DNA of 22,930 nucleotides from a virus: IMG/VR virus record IMGVR_UViG_3300048904_000056, positions 1-22,930 of that record; one strand, given 5' to 3'. Under the pieces are notes generated by a model that worked only from the letters and a program-made list of their open reading frames with translations, was not told the DNA's origin and made no database searches. The translations under genes were made by a program, and so were the position numbers. The stretch's first letter is position 1. Each line of letters begins with the position of its first letter. This document shows, in pieces, positions 13,713-21,221 of the stretch.

Positions 13713-14939
13713 TTAGCCAAACAAACCTGCGATATGTTCCTGCTTCACAGCCTTGACGCCCCAAGCCTGTGTGACTTCCGCGCGGATTTTGCGATATCCG
13801 GCGTAAATCGCAACTTCGAACACCATTCCCGAGCGAGGATCAGTGATCAACATGCGGTCAATCGCTGCATCGCCTTCCTGCGGCAGTGCGGGCGCGCGCG
13901 CAACCAGATGCAAAGCATTCTGACTGAATGCGATGTTCGCAGTGCCCTTACCAACAACGGTGATCGCCGTTGCCGCCGCTGGAATTGCAACGCGCAATCC
14001 CGGTGCAGCGATGGTGATAGCACCACCGTTCGACACATCAGCGTCACCACTAACAACAAGATATTTGTTGGTATCACCAGCAAAGGTGATGACCGAACCG
14101 GCTGGAATGGTGCCGGTGCCTGCTGCTGCAAGCGTAATGGCGGTTGCACCCTTGGCATAACCAACGTTGTTGGTGGTCGAAGCCGCGCCCGTTCCTGCAA
14201 CGGTCTGCTGCACCTGTGCGCTTTCCTTGATGGAAATGCCCGACAGATTAAGCAGTTCGCCGTCGCGAAGCGTCATGGCCGTGCCAGCTTCCGAAACGCG
14301 CGTAAGGTTCTGCAAGGTGCGAAGCGATGCACCGGCAGACGTATCGACGATCAGCGAACGACCGCTTGCCGGTGCGCCGTTATCGTCAAGGATTTTGCGA
14401 ACCTGTGCGGCTTCGCCAACGTTGGTCGCAAACGGCGTCGTGCCCGGCGTACCATAGAAACGCGATGCGTTTGCAGCGGCTTCAACGGCAAGATCGAATT
14501 CGATTGCGTTGGTCAACGTGCGAAGTGCCTGTGCGAAGTTATCCGCCTGCACCGACAGATAGCCGGGGCCGGTGTTCAAACCGCGCTGTTCTTCACCGGT
14601 CCATCCAAATTCCACACCCTTTGACTTGGTGATGGTGATGGTCCCGTTGCCAACCGACGTATCGGAAGGTTCGGGAATTTGCATGGCCGGGGTAACGTCG
14701 AACAAGCCTTTCTGTGCGGTGATCGGATAAACGACCGACTGCCCGACTGCGGCACGTTCCGCGTTGGCGTTGCGGAAAACGGAAGGAATGAAGCCGACCA
14801 GTTCGCGCGAAACAACGTCCAAGCCTGCATACAGATCAGGGATCAGGCGAGTGAGCGAGTTTGCATAAACGTCCATGTGAACGACTGCGGGGGCCGCGAT
14901 GATCGCGGACGCCATCAGCAAGCGGGAATTAGCGCGCAT
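13713..14939 (-). CDS. Major capsid protein, P22 coat family, with signal-like leader
   Basis: A 408-residue coat protein of the P22 gene 5 family: SLTRLIPDLYAGLDVVSRELVGFIPSV, ITITKSKGVEFGWTGEEQRGL, RKILDDNGAPASGRSLIVDTS, and a middle insert rich in Ala/Gly/Thr (about residues 270-345). Family members normally begin Met-Ala-Asn-Ser-Leu-Thr; here the corresponding Ala-Asn-Ser is preceded by a 25-residue leader with a basic start (MRANSR), a hydrophobic core (LLMASAIIAAPAVV) and V-Y-A before Asn27. I chose ATG 14939 for its ribosome site AAAGGTG seven bases upstream; the ATG at codon 22 lacks one. No prohead protease gene is present, as expected for P22-type heads. The 5' leader holds three GGAT hairpins. 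Confidence 0.92.
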   Translation of the reverse strand: MRANSRLLMASAIIAAPAVVHMDVYANSLTRLIPDLYAGLDVVSRELVGFIPSVFRNANAERAAVGQSVVYPITAQKGLFDVTPAMQIPEPSDTSVGNGTITITKSKGVEFGWTGEEQRGLNTGPGYLSVQADNFAQALRTLTNAIEFDLAVEAAANASRFYGTPGTTPFATNVGEAAQVRKILDDNGAPASGRSLIVDTSAGASLRTLQNLTRVSEAGTAMTLRDGELLNLSGISIKESAQVQQTVAGTGAASTTNNVGYAKGATAITLAAAGTGTIPAGSVITFAGDTNKYLVVSGDADVSNGGAITIAAPGLRVAIPAAATAITVVGKGTANIAFSQNALHLVARAPALPQEGDAAIDRMLITDPRSGMVFEVAIYAGYRKIRAEVTQAWGVKAVKQEHIAGLFG

Positions 14940-14982
14940 GTTGCACCTTTCAATGAAAATGGGATTTCGGGGTTTGATCGCG

Positions 14983-15044
14983 CGGTCATCCAACCGTCTG
15001 CGATGAATTGGGCCATCCAGCCCGCGCGCCGTTCGTCATCCGAC
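14983..15044 (-). promoter_or_regulatory. Three GGAT(G)-loop hairpins in the coat gene leader
   Basis: On the minus strand: GTC-GGAT-GAC (15044-15035), GGGC-TGGATG-GCCC (15023-15010) and CGGT-TGGATG-ACCG (14996-14983), all upstream of the ribosome site. The first two repeat, in the same order and nearly the same spacing, the pair before the scaffold gene. GGA in a short hairpin loop is the known binding feature of CsrA/RsmA proteins. Confidence 0.55.
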
Positions 15045-15130
15045 TTGCGGCGATGTATTACGGCTTAAACGTGTAAGTTGATTTGCAATGGTCCGCAACA
15101 ATTTTTTTGAACTATAAACGTAAAACGTAA

Positions 15131-15167
15131 ACGGGTGGATGTGCCACAGCCCCGCACATCCACCCGT
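15131..15167 (-). terminator. Long hairpin between scaffold and coat genes, terminator-like
   Basis: ACGGGTGGATGTGC (15131-15144) and GCACATCCACCCGT (15154-15167) form a perfect 14-bp stem with a 9-base loop. On the minus strand it is followed by a T-rich but interrupted stretch (TTTACGTTTTACG), so it could be a leaky terminator or an RNA-stabilising 3' end for the scaffold message. Confidence 0.6.
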
Positions 15168-15202
15168 CCGATCAAACCGTTCCCGCGACAAAAGAACGGT
15201 GA

Positions 15203-16024
15203 TTAGTCAACCAAGTTAACTTCACCCTTCCGTGCCTGTGCGGAAATGTTTGACTGTTCATGCGGGGGAAGCTTGTCGAATTCCGCCCGACGAACAACGC
15301 GACCACCGCCGCGACCGCCGCCACCGCCGCCATTGCCCGAGCCGCTGTGATCGGGTGCCTTCAAGATCGTATCCTTATGCGGATATGCATCGACAATAAT
15401 TTCAAGTGCTTCGTCCAAGTTGGCAATTTCACCAACGCGCGTCTTGGAATACACCTTATTGCCATCAGCATGATAACCGACAAGCTTACCGTCTTCGATC
15501 TTGAAATTCTTGCCAAACGTCGCTTCAAACATTTCCGGTGGGACGGCAACGCGCGACTGAATAAATTTCGACGTTGCGAAAGCATGGGAACGTGTCATTC
15601 CCTGTACCTGTGTCGTCAGATCGCCAATCGCCTTGTCCTTTTCGGCAATCTGCCCCTGATATGTGCGGCCAATTTCGTCTTTGACCCTATCGACTTCGCC
15701 AGCGTCGATAAGTTTCTTTGCGTCAAGTTTGCCGACAGTATCGATTGCCTTGCGGGCTGCGGCTGGATCAATACCTTCGAAAGCCTTCAACGCGGTCTGT
15801 GCGGCTTCCTTTTCCACACGATGTTGACGTGCTTCACCATTCAAACGTGAAATGGTGCCACCTTCGACAGTCATTTCAGCGCCGTTCGCATCAACATAAA
15901 TCGGGTTGCCGTCCTTCAGTTCAATCTTGCCGTCTTTGTCCAACTTCCAACCGGCTTTGCCGGGATCGAAGGAAATTGGCAATGTGAAGATTGCGGCTGA
16001 AGCCATCAAAAGATTACGTTTCAT
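15203..16024 (-). CDS. Scaffolding protein, DUF6651-like, with signal-like leader
   Basis: A 273-residue scaffold next to the coat gene. The pattern fits DUF6651: KLDKDGKIELKDGNPIYVDANGAEM near the start, then ISRLNGEARQHRVEKEAAQTALKAFEG, a long charged helix, FGKNFKIEDGKLVGYHADGNKVYS, and NLDEALEIIVDAYPHKDTIL. A Gly-rich stretch (about 234-246) precedes a basic tail that probably binds coat. Before Trp26, where homologues would start with Met, lies a 25-residue leader with MKRN, the core LLMASAAIF and then SFDPG. I chose ATG 16024 for its ribosome site AAAGGA; no other usable start is near. The upstream frame to 16153 crosses the regulatory region and is excluded. Confidence 0.85.
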   Translation of the reverse strand: MKRNLLMASAAIFTLPISFDPGKAGWKLDKDGKIELKDGNPIYVDANGAEMTVEGGTISRLNGEARQHRVEKEAAQTALKAFEGIDPAAARKAIDTVGKLDAKKLIDAGEVDRVKDEIGRTYQGQIAEKDKAIGDLTTQVQGMTRSHAFATSKFIQSRVAVPPEMFEATFGKNFKIEDGKLVGYHADGNKVYSKTRVGEIANLDEALEIIVDAYPHKDTILKAPDHSGSGNGGGGGGRGGGRVVRRAEFDKLPPHEQSNISAQARKGEVNLVD

Positions 16025-16040
16025 TGTCGCTAGTCCTTTC

Positions 16041-16075
16041 GGGCCATCCTGCCCATTCTTTGCGTCATCCGACGC
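16041..16075 (-). promoter_or_regulatory. Two GGAT(G)-loop hairpins in the scaffold gene leader
   Basis: On the minus strand GCGTC-GGAT-GACGC (16075-16062), eight bases including an extra C-less gap later GGGC-AGGATG-GCCC (16054-16041), immediately followed by the ribosome site GAAAGGA. With a start of transcription near 16081, they would fill most of the 57-base leader. Confidence 0.55.
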
Positions 16076-16080
16076 GATCA

Positions 16081-16105
16081 CTTGACAATTATAACCCCGG
16101 TCAAG
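16081..16105 (-). promoter_or_regulatory. Perfect -10 box within an inverted repeat, before the scaffold gene
   Basis: TATAAT on the minus strand (16093-16088) lies between CTTGAC (16081-16086) and GTCAAG (16100-16105), a 6-bp inverted repeat spaced by 13 bases. No -35 box is found 17 bases upstream, so the repeat may bind a regulator: an activator, or a repressor covering the -10 region. It overlaps the stop of the 50-residue gene. Confidence 0.5.
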
Positions 16106-16253
16106 CGACGGGTTTTCGTGTGATATCTTCGAATACTTTAAGCACACGCTCATTCATAACGCGGTTCGCACCTTCAAGCTTAACAATACGTTCTTTCTGG
16201 TCGGAAAGATCACGGCGCATTTCTTCAAACTGCCGTCGTTCTTCACTGGTCAT
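16101..16253 (-). CDS. Small coiled-coil protein between portal and scaffold
   Basis: A 50-residue charged protein too short for most gene lists. It is almost wholly helical: EERRQFEEMRRDLSDQKERIVKLEGANRVMNERVLKVFEDITRK, with heptad-spaced hydrophobic residues. The ATG at 16253 begins four bases after the portal stop; longer frames to 16343 run inside the portal gene. No family is recognised. Its place between portal and scaffold suggests an assembly accessory. The ribosome site is only moderate (AGAAAAGAAA), so translation may rely on coupling to the portal gene. Confidence 0.6.
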   Translation of the reverse strand: MTSEERRQFEEMRRDLSDQKERIVKLEGANRVMNERVLKVFEDITRKPVA

Positions 16254-16257
16254 CGCG

Positions 16258-17961
16258 TTATTTCTTTTCTGGTTGTGCGGGTTGCGGTTTGGGTGCTGGT
16301 GTACCCGGTGTTTTCGGTTGAACACCACCAGCGCCGTCATCATCGGCAGTATCGCTATCGTCTGGTGTTTCTTTCAACAGTTCTTTTACATCGGCTTCAA
16401 TATCGAATTCCGGCATCAGAATATTGCGCCGCTTCAATTCTTTCAGGAATGCAACACGCGAAATATCGCGATTGGTTCGTGCTGAAACAAGCGTCTGTTG
16501 ATCAACACCCTGATCAGCGAAATCATCGTATTCGTCATAGATATCTAGCTGTGCTTTGAAGTCGGCAATGTTCAACCACTTCGCTGTAATCTCAAGTGCA
16601 ATTTCCAACGTCTTTTTCAAACGTTGCCCCCAAGCACCGACAGCCGTTTTCGATTTGCCCGTAGCAAATGCAGTGGTAATGACAGTGAGATTTCCCGACT
16701 GTGCGGTAAGAGGGACGCGCCCTAATTCCCGCAATTCCTCTATCGTCGCTTTTACATCGGCGGCAAGGAACGTCATCAATGCAGCATCAGGCGATACATA
16801 CGCCCAATGACCAACCTTTCCATCGCCGCTTGGTTCGCAATACAAAACGCGGTTTGGTCCCACACGTAATTTCAACGGTTTTCCATCCGGCCCCTTTTCC
16901 GGTTTGATACCGTTGGCGGCAAGCATCGGATATGCGGCCATGATCTTGGTAAAGTTCAATCCGCTTTCCTGCTTATAAAGCTGAATTTGCAGGTCTGCCG
17001 CATCGCGCATCGGCGGATACAGCTTGAATGTGCGGCCATCCCGGCGACCGGTAACAAATGGCACCAATGGAATAACGCCGATGGTAATCAATCCGCTATC
17101 GATCAGGATGTAGGTTTTTGAGCGACCATCAGCCGATATCTTTTCTTCGAACAATGCCCAATTGACAAGCCCGGTCTTCACATCCTTTTCAAACATGCGG
17201 ATGTAGTTCGGTTTTCCCGGTTCAAGAATACGTACCTTGATCAATTCTTCATTGCCGTTAACAACAGCGGTTGTTGCTTCAAGCACATTGCGTCCAAGAA
17301 CATGCGTCCAAAATGGTTTGATACCCGCGTTCGTAAGATCGGCTTGCGTTTTGATGACGCTGTTATCAACAATAGGATAATCGATAAATATCCAATCGAT
17401 TGCAGATGCAATGCCGTTGAAAAACGTTGTTGCGGCATATGTCGTCAGATTGTTGCCAGCACCATCAACATTTTCAACAAAGTCTTTGATTTGCTGCGGG
17501 ACTTGCGTATTTGCATCGGTGCCTGTCGTTTCGACAAACTTAATTTCTTCTTCGAACGGCTTTGATGCTAGAACTTCAACGATATCCCGAAAGATATTGG
17601 TAAATTCGCCGCATTCCAAACGATATTGATATTCGTCTGTTGTTTCATCTGGAAATTTCGGAAGATATTTTGTGCCACCAGCTTTGATCGCATCATAACC
17701 GGCAACAATATCATCGCTTGTATCCCAATAAGGGATATTGGCGTTCATGTCTGATGCGCGCGCGCCAAGATCAATATCGGTTGATGCCGATTGACCGGCT
17801 ACGGCTTGTGCAGCGTTCAACAATGATTGAATAAGACCAACGTTGACTGTTCCCGGCAATGCCGGTGGAAACGAGTTTGGCGCAATCGGCCCTGTGTCGA
17901 ATGACACAAATGGACGCACTGAAATTGCTGTTGTCGCCAACAATCTGCTATGAATATTCAT
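16258..17961 (-). CDS. Portal protein, DUF4055-like, with signal-like leader
   Basis: A 567-residue portal. The characteristic DUF4055 element is IPLVPFVTGRRDGRTFKLYPPMRDAADLQIQLYKQESGLN from residue 297, and near residue 90 lies AIKAGGTKYLPKFPDETTDEYQYRL, the typical start of the family domain. The C-terminus is a Pro/Gln/Lys-rich tail. The first 24 residues (MNIHSRLLATTAIS, then SFDTG) resemble the leaders of scaffold and coat, followed by a Pro-rich and polar stretch before the family domain. The ATG overlaps the terminase stop (ATGA) with GGGGG ten bases upstream, which supports the start. Confidence 0.88.
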   Translation of the reverse strand: MNIHSRLLATTAISVRPFVSFDTGPIAPNSFPPALPGTVNVGLIQSLLNAAQAVAGQSASTDIDLGARASDMNANIPYWDTSDDIVAGYDAIKAGGTKYLPKFPDETTDEYQYRLECGEFTNIFRDIVEVLASKPFEEEIKFVETTGTDANTQVPQQIKDFVENVDGAGNNLTTYAATTFFNGIASAIDWIFIDYPIVDNSVIKTQADLTNAGIKPFWTHVLGRNVLEATTAVVNGNEELIKVRILEPGKPNYIRMFEKDVKTGLVNWALFEEKISADGRSKTYILIDSGLITIGVIPLVPFVTGRRDGRTFKLYPPMRDAADLQIQLYKQESGLNFTKIMAAYPMLAANGIKPEKGPDGKPLKLRVGPNRVLYCEPSGDGKVGHWAYVSPDAALMTFLAADVKATIEELRELGRVPLTAQSGNLTVITTAFATGKSKTAVGAWGQRLKKTLEIALEITAKWLNIADFKAQLDIYDEYDDFADQGVDQQTLVSARTNRDISRVAFLKELKRRNILMPEFDIEADVKELLKETPDDSDTADDDGAGGVQPKTPGTPAPKPQPAQPEKK

Positions 17962-19730
17962 AGAGAATAGCCCCCAACCATTGCAGTGCCTTTGCTTTCG
18001 TCAATCGGGAAATACGCTTGCACTGTCGCATCGCCTAAGTTCGGGCTTTTCATACCATCCGGCGTTTTATCGACCAGTGTACGCAAGTTGGTACTTGTGA
18101 TGCGCGTTGGCTGTGCCAATTCTTTCTTCAACTGATGTAACAACGTTATGCGACTGTCAAGACTGATCATTTCATCGGCTGGATAAAAGATGCCTTCAGT
18201 GATGTTTTTGAACACCTTATAAAATCTAGCGCGCAATGACCACCACGCTTGCGCTTTCATGTTGTAAAAGAAATCCTTGTTCATCGGACTTTCATCATCA
18301 TCAGGAATGATGCGATCAAAAGGATTGGTGACAGCGGCACCAGCATTCCAAGGAACGAAGCGAAGTTCTTGTGGTTCGATTAGCTTTTCATCGACAAGAC
18401 GATTGTATTCAGACTTAACCGACGAACCAACGCCGATGCAGTCATATTGAACTGCAATGCGTTTGAACGGTCGAACGATGTCCACCGCTCGCCGTGTTGT
18501 CATGCCCGGATCACGTTCACCCCATTCTTGTGCTTCACGCAAAATGATCCACTGACGCAAAACCAATCCGTTGCGATCAATGCCACCATCAGCAACGTCC
18601 AATCCTGCAATCCAATTATTTGCAATCGTCGCTTCGTCAAAGCCGATCTTGACGTTACCGAATGCATCGCGCCAACGAATTTTCTTGTGTGCGTCAACTG
18701 CCGCTTCAATCCATTCATATGGAATTATCGTGTTAGCAATTGCGGCGCTATAATTTCGATCCACTTCCTGTGCGAAGACATGCAGCATGCCTTCACGATC
18801 ATATTTCGCTTTGCGCTGATCATACCAAGCTTGTGTTTTGGCGGGATGATCACGCCAATCAATAATAAACACGCGAGTAAAGCCGGGCCGCAAGTTCGTT
18901 GCGTTTGGCGACCACAACACGCCAGCTTCACGGCGACGATGAAACACATTGCCCAAACCATTGACGGACGAAATGTCAATTTGAACGTTGGTGTTATCAC
19001 CTAATGCAGCTTCGATCTTTTCCGGTCGCTCATAATGCGCGCTTTCATCCTTAAAATACATGCGCGTTCGACCACCACGACCGATGTTGTCACCTGTTTC
19101 ACCGGTCACAACCGAACCGTTTTCAGGATTGATCAACTTCATAAACGTCATATGATCGCGTTCTTTAAGCCCTTTCGGACGCCAGATATCAGGCAACCGC
19201 CGAACGATTAGCCGCAGCTTTTCGAAGATGCTTGAAGCATCACCGATTTTGTCAACAAGCTCTTGTTTGCGACTGCCCCAACCAATCGCATCATTCCTTA
19301 AGAACAGCCATGAATGAATTGTATAGCCGCAAGCAAGCCACGTTGCGCCAGCATCACGACACTTTTCAGTTAAGCCATTTTCACCATCGCGCGAACAACC
19401 GACAAGGAATGTGATAAATTCTTCCTGTCGTTTGAAGAATACAAACGGTATCCACTTTTCACCTTCACGGCGCGGATCGTATGTATCCATCCAATGCATT
19501 ATGAATTCTGCCGGGCGCGTTCGATAATACGCTTTGGCAGACGCAAGCAAACGTGGATCACCACGCAACAACGCCAGTTGTTTCAAACGCCACGCATAAA
19601 CAGCCCTATAATTTGGGGGCCATTGTTCATGCGGCAATGCTTCAGGCTTCCAAGCTTTGACCTTGGGATTATTATCCTGTTTTCGCCAATCTAAAACATC
19701 GGCATTGTTTGCAAAATAGCTCTTGACCAT
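17958..19730 (-). CDS. terL: Terminase large subunit
   Basis: A 590-residue packaging motor. The ATPase half has a deviant Walker A (EKCRDAGATW, residues 122-131), Walker B RMYFKDES with catalytic D228-E229, and the coupling motif IDISSVNG (251-258). The nuclease half has the acidic strand NNWIAGLDVADGG.D and AVQYDCIGVGSSV, which fit the RNase H-like metal site. It forms the motor docked on the portal encoded next. It overlaps the portal start by four bases. The start ATG at 19730 has no strong ribosome site, and the gene is cut off from terS by three plus-strand genes, so its own promoter or read-through must supply transcription. Confidence 0.95.
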   Translation of the reverse strand: MVKSYFANNADVLDWRKQDNNPKVKAWKPEALPHEQWPPNYRAVYAWRLKQLALLRGDPRLLASAKAYYRTRPAEFIMHWMDTYDPRREGEKWIPFVFFKRQEEFITFLVGCSRDGENGLTEKCRDAGATWLACGYTIHSWLFLRNDAIGWGSRKQELVDKIGDASSIFEKLRLIVRRLPDIWRPKGLKERDHMTFMKLINPENGSVVTGETGDNIGRGGRTRMYFKDESAHYERPEKIEAALGDNTNVQIDISSVNGLGNVFHRRREAGVLWSPNATNLRPGFTRVFIIDWRDHPAKTQAWYDQRKAKYDREGMLHVFAQEVDRNYSAAIANTIIPYEWIEAAVDAHKKIRWRDAFGNVKIGFDEATIANNWIAGLDVADGGIDRNGLVLRQWIILREAQEWGERDPGMTTRRAVDIVRPFKRIAVQYDCIGVGSSVKSEYNRLVDEKLIEPQELRFVPWNAGAAVTNPFDRIIPDDDESPMNKDFFYNMKAQAWWSLRARFYKVFKNITEGIFYPADEMISLDSRITLLHQLKKELAQPTRITSTNLRTLVDKTPDGMKSPNLGDATVQAYFPIDESKGTAMVGGYSL

Positions 19731-19751
19731 TTATATGACCATCGCTAGATT
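19723..19751 (+). promoter_or_regulatory. Probable promoter for the small genes between terL and terS
   Basis: TTGACC (19723-19728, 5 of 6), a 17-base spacer and TAGATT (19746-19751, 4 of 6). Transcription would start near 19758, followed by GAGGA (19770-19774) and the ATG at 19782. The -35 box lies over the first codons of terL. Confidence 0.55.
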
Positions 19752-19781
19752 GTCAGGATTATCAACGCGAGGAACAAAACA

Positions 19782-19952
19782 ATGGATCAGGATGACTTTC
19801 ATTACACGCTGACAAGTCCCCATGGCACATTCGAAATTGTCATGCAAAGCGGCGAACTTACGATCAACGGTGCAGGATACGAATTCAACGAAGATGATCC
19901 AACATACGCAATGGCATTGGAAATCGCTTTGCTTCGTCAGTTGGTGAAATAA
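19782..19952 (+). CDS. Unknown 56-residue protein
   Basis: A small acidic protein, first of three plus-strand genes between terS and terL. The hand translation begins MDQDDFHYTLTSPHGTFEI and ends ALEIALLRQLVK. The first half reads as a small beta hairpin sheet (HYTLTSPHGTFEIVMQSGELTING), the second as a helix. The ATG has GAGGA eight bases upstream and a fitting promoter. The next gene begins one base after its stop. No family is recognised. Confidence 0.65.
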   Translation: MDQDDFHYTLTSPHGTFEIVMQSGELTINGAGYEFNEDDPTYAMALEIALLRQLVK

Positions 19953-19953
19953 C

Positions 19954-20139
19954 ATGTCAGTCACAAAGAAAACACTGATCGGTGAAATCGATCTAACACC
20001 AACATGGGCGCAGCAAGCGGCGAACTGCATCATCATCTTGAAAAACAGCAAAGACCCTGAAGCAATTGAAGTTGCCGAAAAGGAATTGCTTCGCATTGGT
20101 GGTTTGCTTGATCTTTGCGTTGCGCGCGGCAGATCATAA
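19954..20139 (+). CDS. Unknown 61-residue helical protein
   Basis: Second gene of the small plus-strand group. It has a short polar start (SVTKKTLIGEIDLTPTWAQ), then two likely helices (AANCIIILKNSKDP and AIEVAEKELLRIGGLLDLCVA) and a short basic end. One base separates it from the previous stop, and its stop overlaps the next start by one base (TAATG), so the three genes are read as one unit. No family is recognised and no clear ribosome site other than weak GGTG is present. Confidence 0.6.
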   Translation: MSVTKKTLIGEIDLTPTWAQQAANCIIILKNSKDPEAIEVAEKELLRIGGLLDLCVARGRS

Positions 20140-20354
20140 TGAGCAAACGCACAAGCAAGTTTCACGGGCTTGATTACATCGTCGAATGTATGATGCCTGC
20201 GACACCGTTTTGGGAAACCATCGCAGCATTTAATGGCGTAATGGCTGCTGTTGCATATGCGACTTATTGCGAAAAAAGCAATGGAATACGCGGCTATAAA
20301 TACCGCGTTCAACATCGCAAGCCTGACAACCAATGGGAAATTATCACCCATTAA
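20139..20354 (+). CDS. Unknown 71-residue protein
   Basis: Third gene of the group, starting in a TAATG overlap. It has a basic N-terminus (SKRTSKFHGL), a central hydrophobic helix (TPFWETIAAFNGVMAAVAYATYCEKS) and a strand-like end (YKYRVQHRKPDNQWEII). The central helix is amphipathic rather than a clear membrane span. The end overlaps the 3' end of the convergent terminase small-subunit gene by 11 bases. No family is recognised. Confidence 0.6.
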   Translation: MSKRTSKFHGLDYIVECMMPATPFWETIAAFNGVMAAVAYATYCEKSNGIRGYKYRVQHRKPDNQWEIITH

Positions 20355-21009
20355 TCACACGGGAATAGGCTTCCGCCGCTGTTTCTTCAGAGACATCGGC
20401 GGGTAGCTGATCAACAGGTTTTTCAGCTTCCAATGACTTTTGGAAATGATCGGTATGGGCACCAAGTAAACCTTGGTATTCCATCAGCGTCTTGATCGAA
20501 CCAAGCTTATCATGCAGCTTGAACTTGATCTTCCGCGTGAACGTTCGAACGTTGTCTTCAATCTCGATTGACTGCACAGCGGCCAATTGTTCGCGTGTGC
20601 ATTTCGACATATCCAATGACGGCTTTCCGTCTTCACCAATCACCATATAATCGCCAATGTTCGAATAGGCTAAGGATTTTAGTTCCTTGACCGTCCGATA
20701 ATTGGAAACTTCCATGATTTCCGATAGTTCGCGAATGCGATCAACGATAGCCGCGCGGACGATTGGCCGGGCCAACATGGCGCGTGTGCGCTGATCCAAA
20801 TCGACCGGTTTTGGCGAATTCAGAACCGCCAACAAGCGTTGACCGGTCTGTTCTGCGGTGTGTTCGATATCGGCAACAAAGTTGTCAACGAACACCCGTT
20901 CCATCGGCTGCAATTGCCGATAGGCCGGTTCGAACGTCAAGGCAAAATCGCCCATGGGTGACAACGCATTCATAATACCAATATGCCGGATTAAATCCCT
21001 AGCTGTCAA
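20344..21009 (-). CDS. terS: Terminase small subunit-like protein
   Basis: A protein of up to 221 residues at the head of the packaging genes. The middle and C-terminus fit small terminases: RPIVRAAIVDRIRELSEIMEVSNYRTVKELKSLAYSNIGDYMVI, then a Ser/Asp/Lys segment with CTREQLAAVQSIEIED, RKIKFKLHDKLGSIKTLMEYQGLLG. The early FEPAYRQLQPMERVFVDNFV is the DNA-binding helix region. The start is uncertain: TTG at 21009 overlaps the upstream stop as TTGA, but TTGACA there could instead be a -35 box followed after 18 bases by CATATT, which would place transcription start at the ATG 20973 (209 residues, leaderless). Confidence 0.75.
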   Translation of the reverse strand: MTARDLIRHIGIMNALSPMGDFALTFEPAYRQLQPMERVFVDNFVADIEHTAEQTGQRLLAVLNSPKPVDLDQRTRAMLARPIVRAAIVDRIRELSEIMEVSNYRTVKELKSLAYSNIGDYMVIGEDGKPSLDMSKCTREQLAAVQSIEIEDNVRTFTRKIKFKLHDKLGSIKTLMEYQGLLGAHTDHFQKSLEAEKPVDQLPADVSEETAAEAYSRVING

Positions 21010-21221
21010 CGGTCGGATTGTAACATTTCGTGATCAGTAATAGCTTGACCATCAGGAATTTCATCGATAATTTCACCACATCGATCACAAGGAATAACAC
21101 CGATGAAGCTCTTTATGGGATCAACGAAGACACTTTCTTTTAGTGTCAACTTCGATGCAACACGCAACACGATGAACTTTTCATTGGTGTTTGGATTGCG
21201 CGGAACGTTTGGGCCATTCAT
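21006..21221 (-). CDS. Small protein with one Cys pair, upstream of terS
   Basis: A 71-residue protein overlapping the terS-like start by four bases (TTGA). It has a polar N-terminus rich in Asn/Pro (NGPNVPRNPNTNEKF), a beta-like middle (IVLRVASKLTLKESVFV) and a CDRCGEIID element that could bind one metal with a partner or just be a knuckle remnant, then an acidic end. No family is recognised. I chose the ATG at 21221 rather than GTG at 21230. The gene is plausible from coupling but small, and plus-strand frames overlap it. Confidence 0.5.
   Translation of the reverse strand: MNGPNVPRNPNTNEKFIVLRVASKLTLKESVFVDPIKSFIGVIPCDRCGEIIDEIPDGQAITDHEMLQSDR

Noticed and set aside
13734-14624. 296-codon open frame on the plus strand opposite the coat gene
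   Set aside because: Cys/Arg-rich product without any family pattern, no ribosome site, and the minus strand is a clear P22-type coat gene.
19730-19756. CTGACA and TATAAA on the minus strand as promoter of terL
   Set aside because: The spacer is only 15 bases and the -10 box overlaps the terL ATG, so RNA would start inside the gene.
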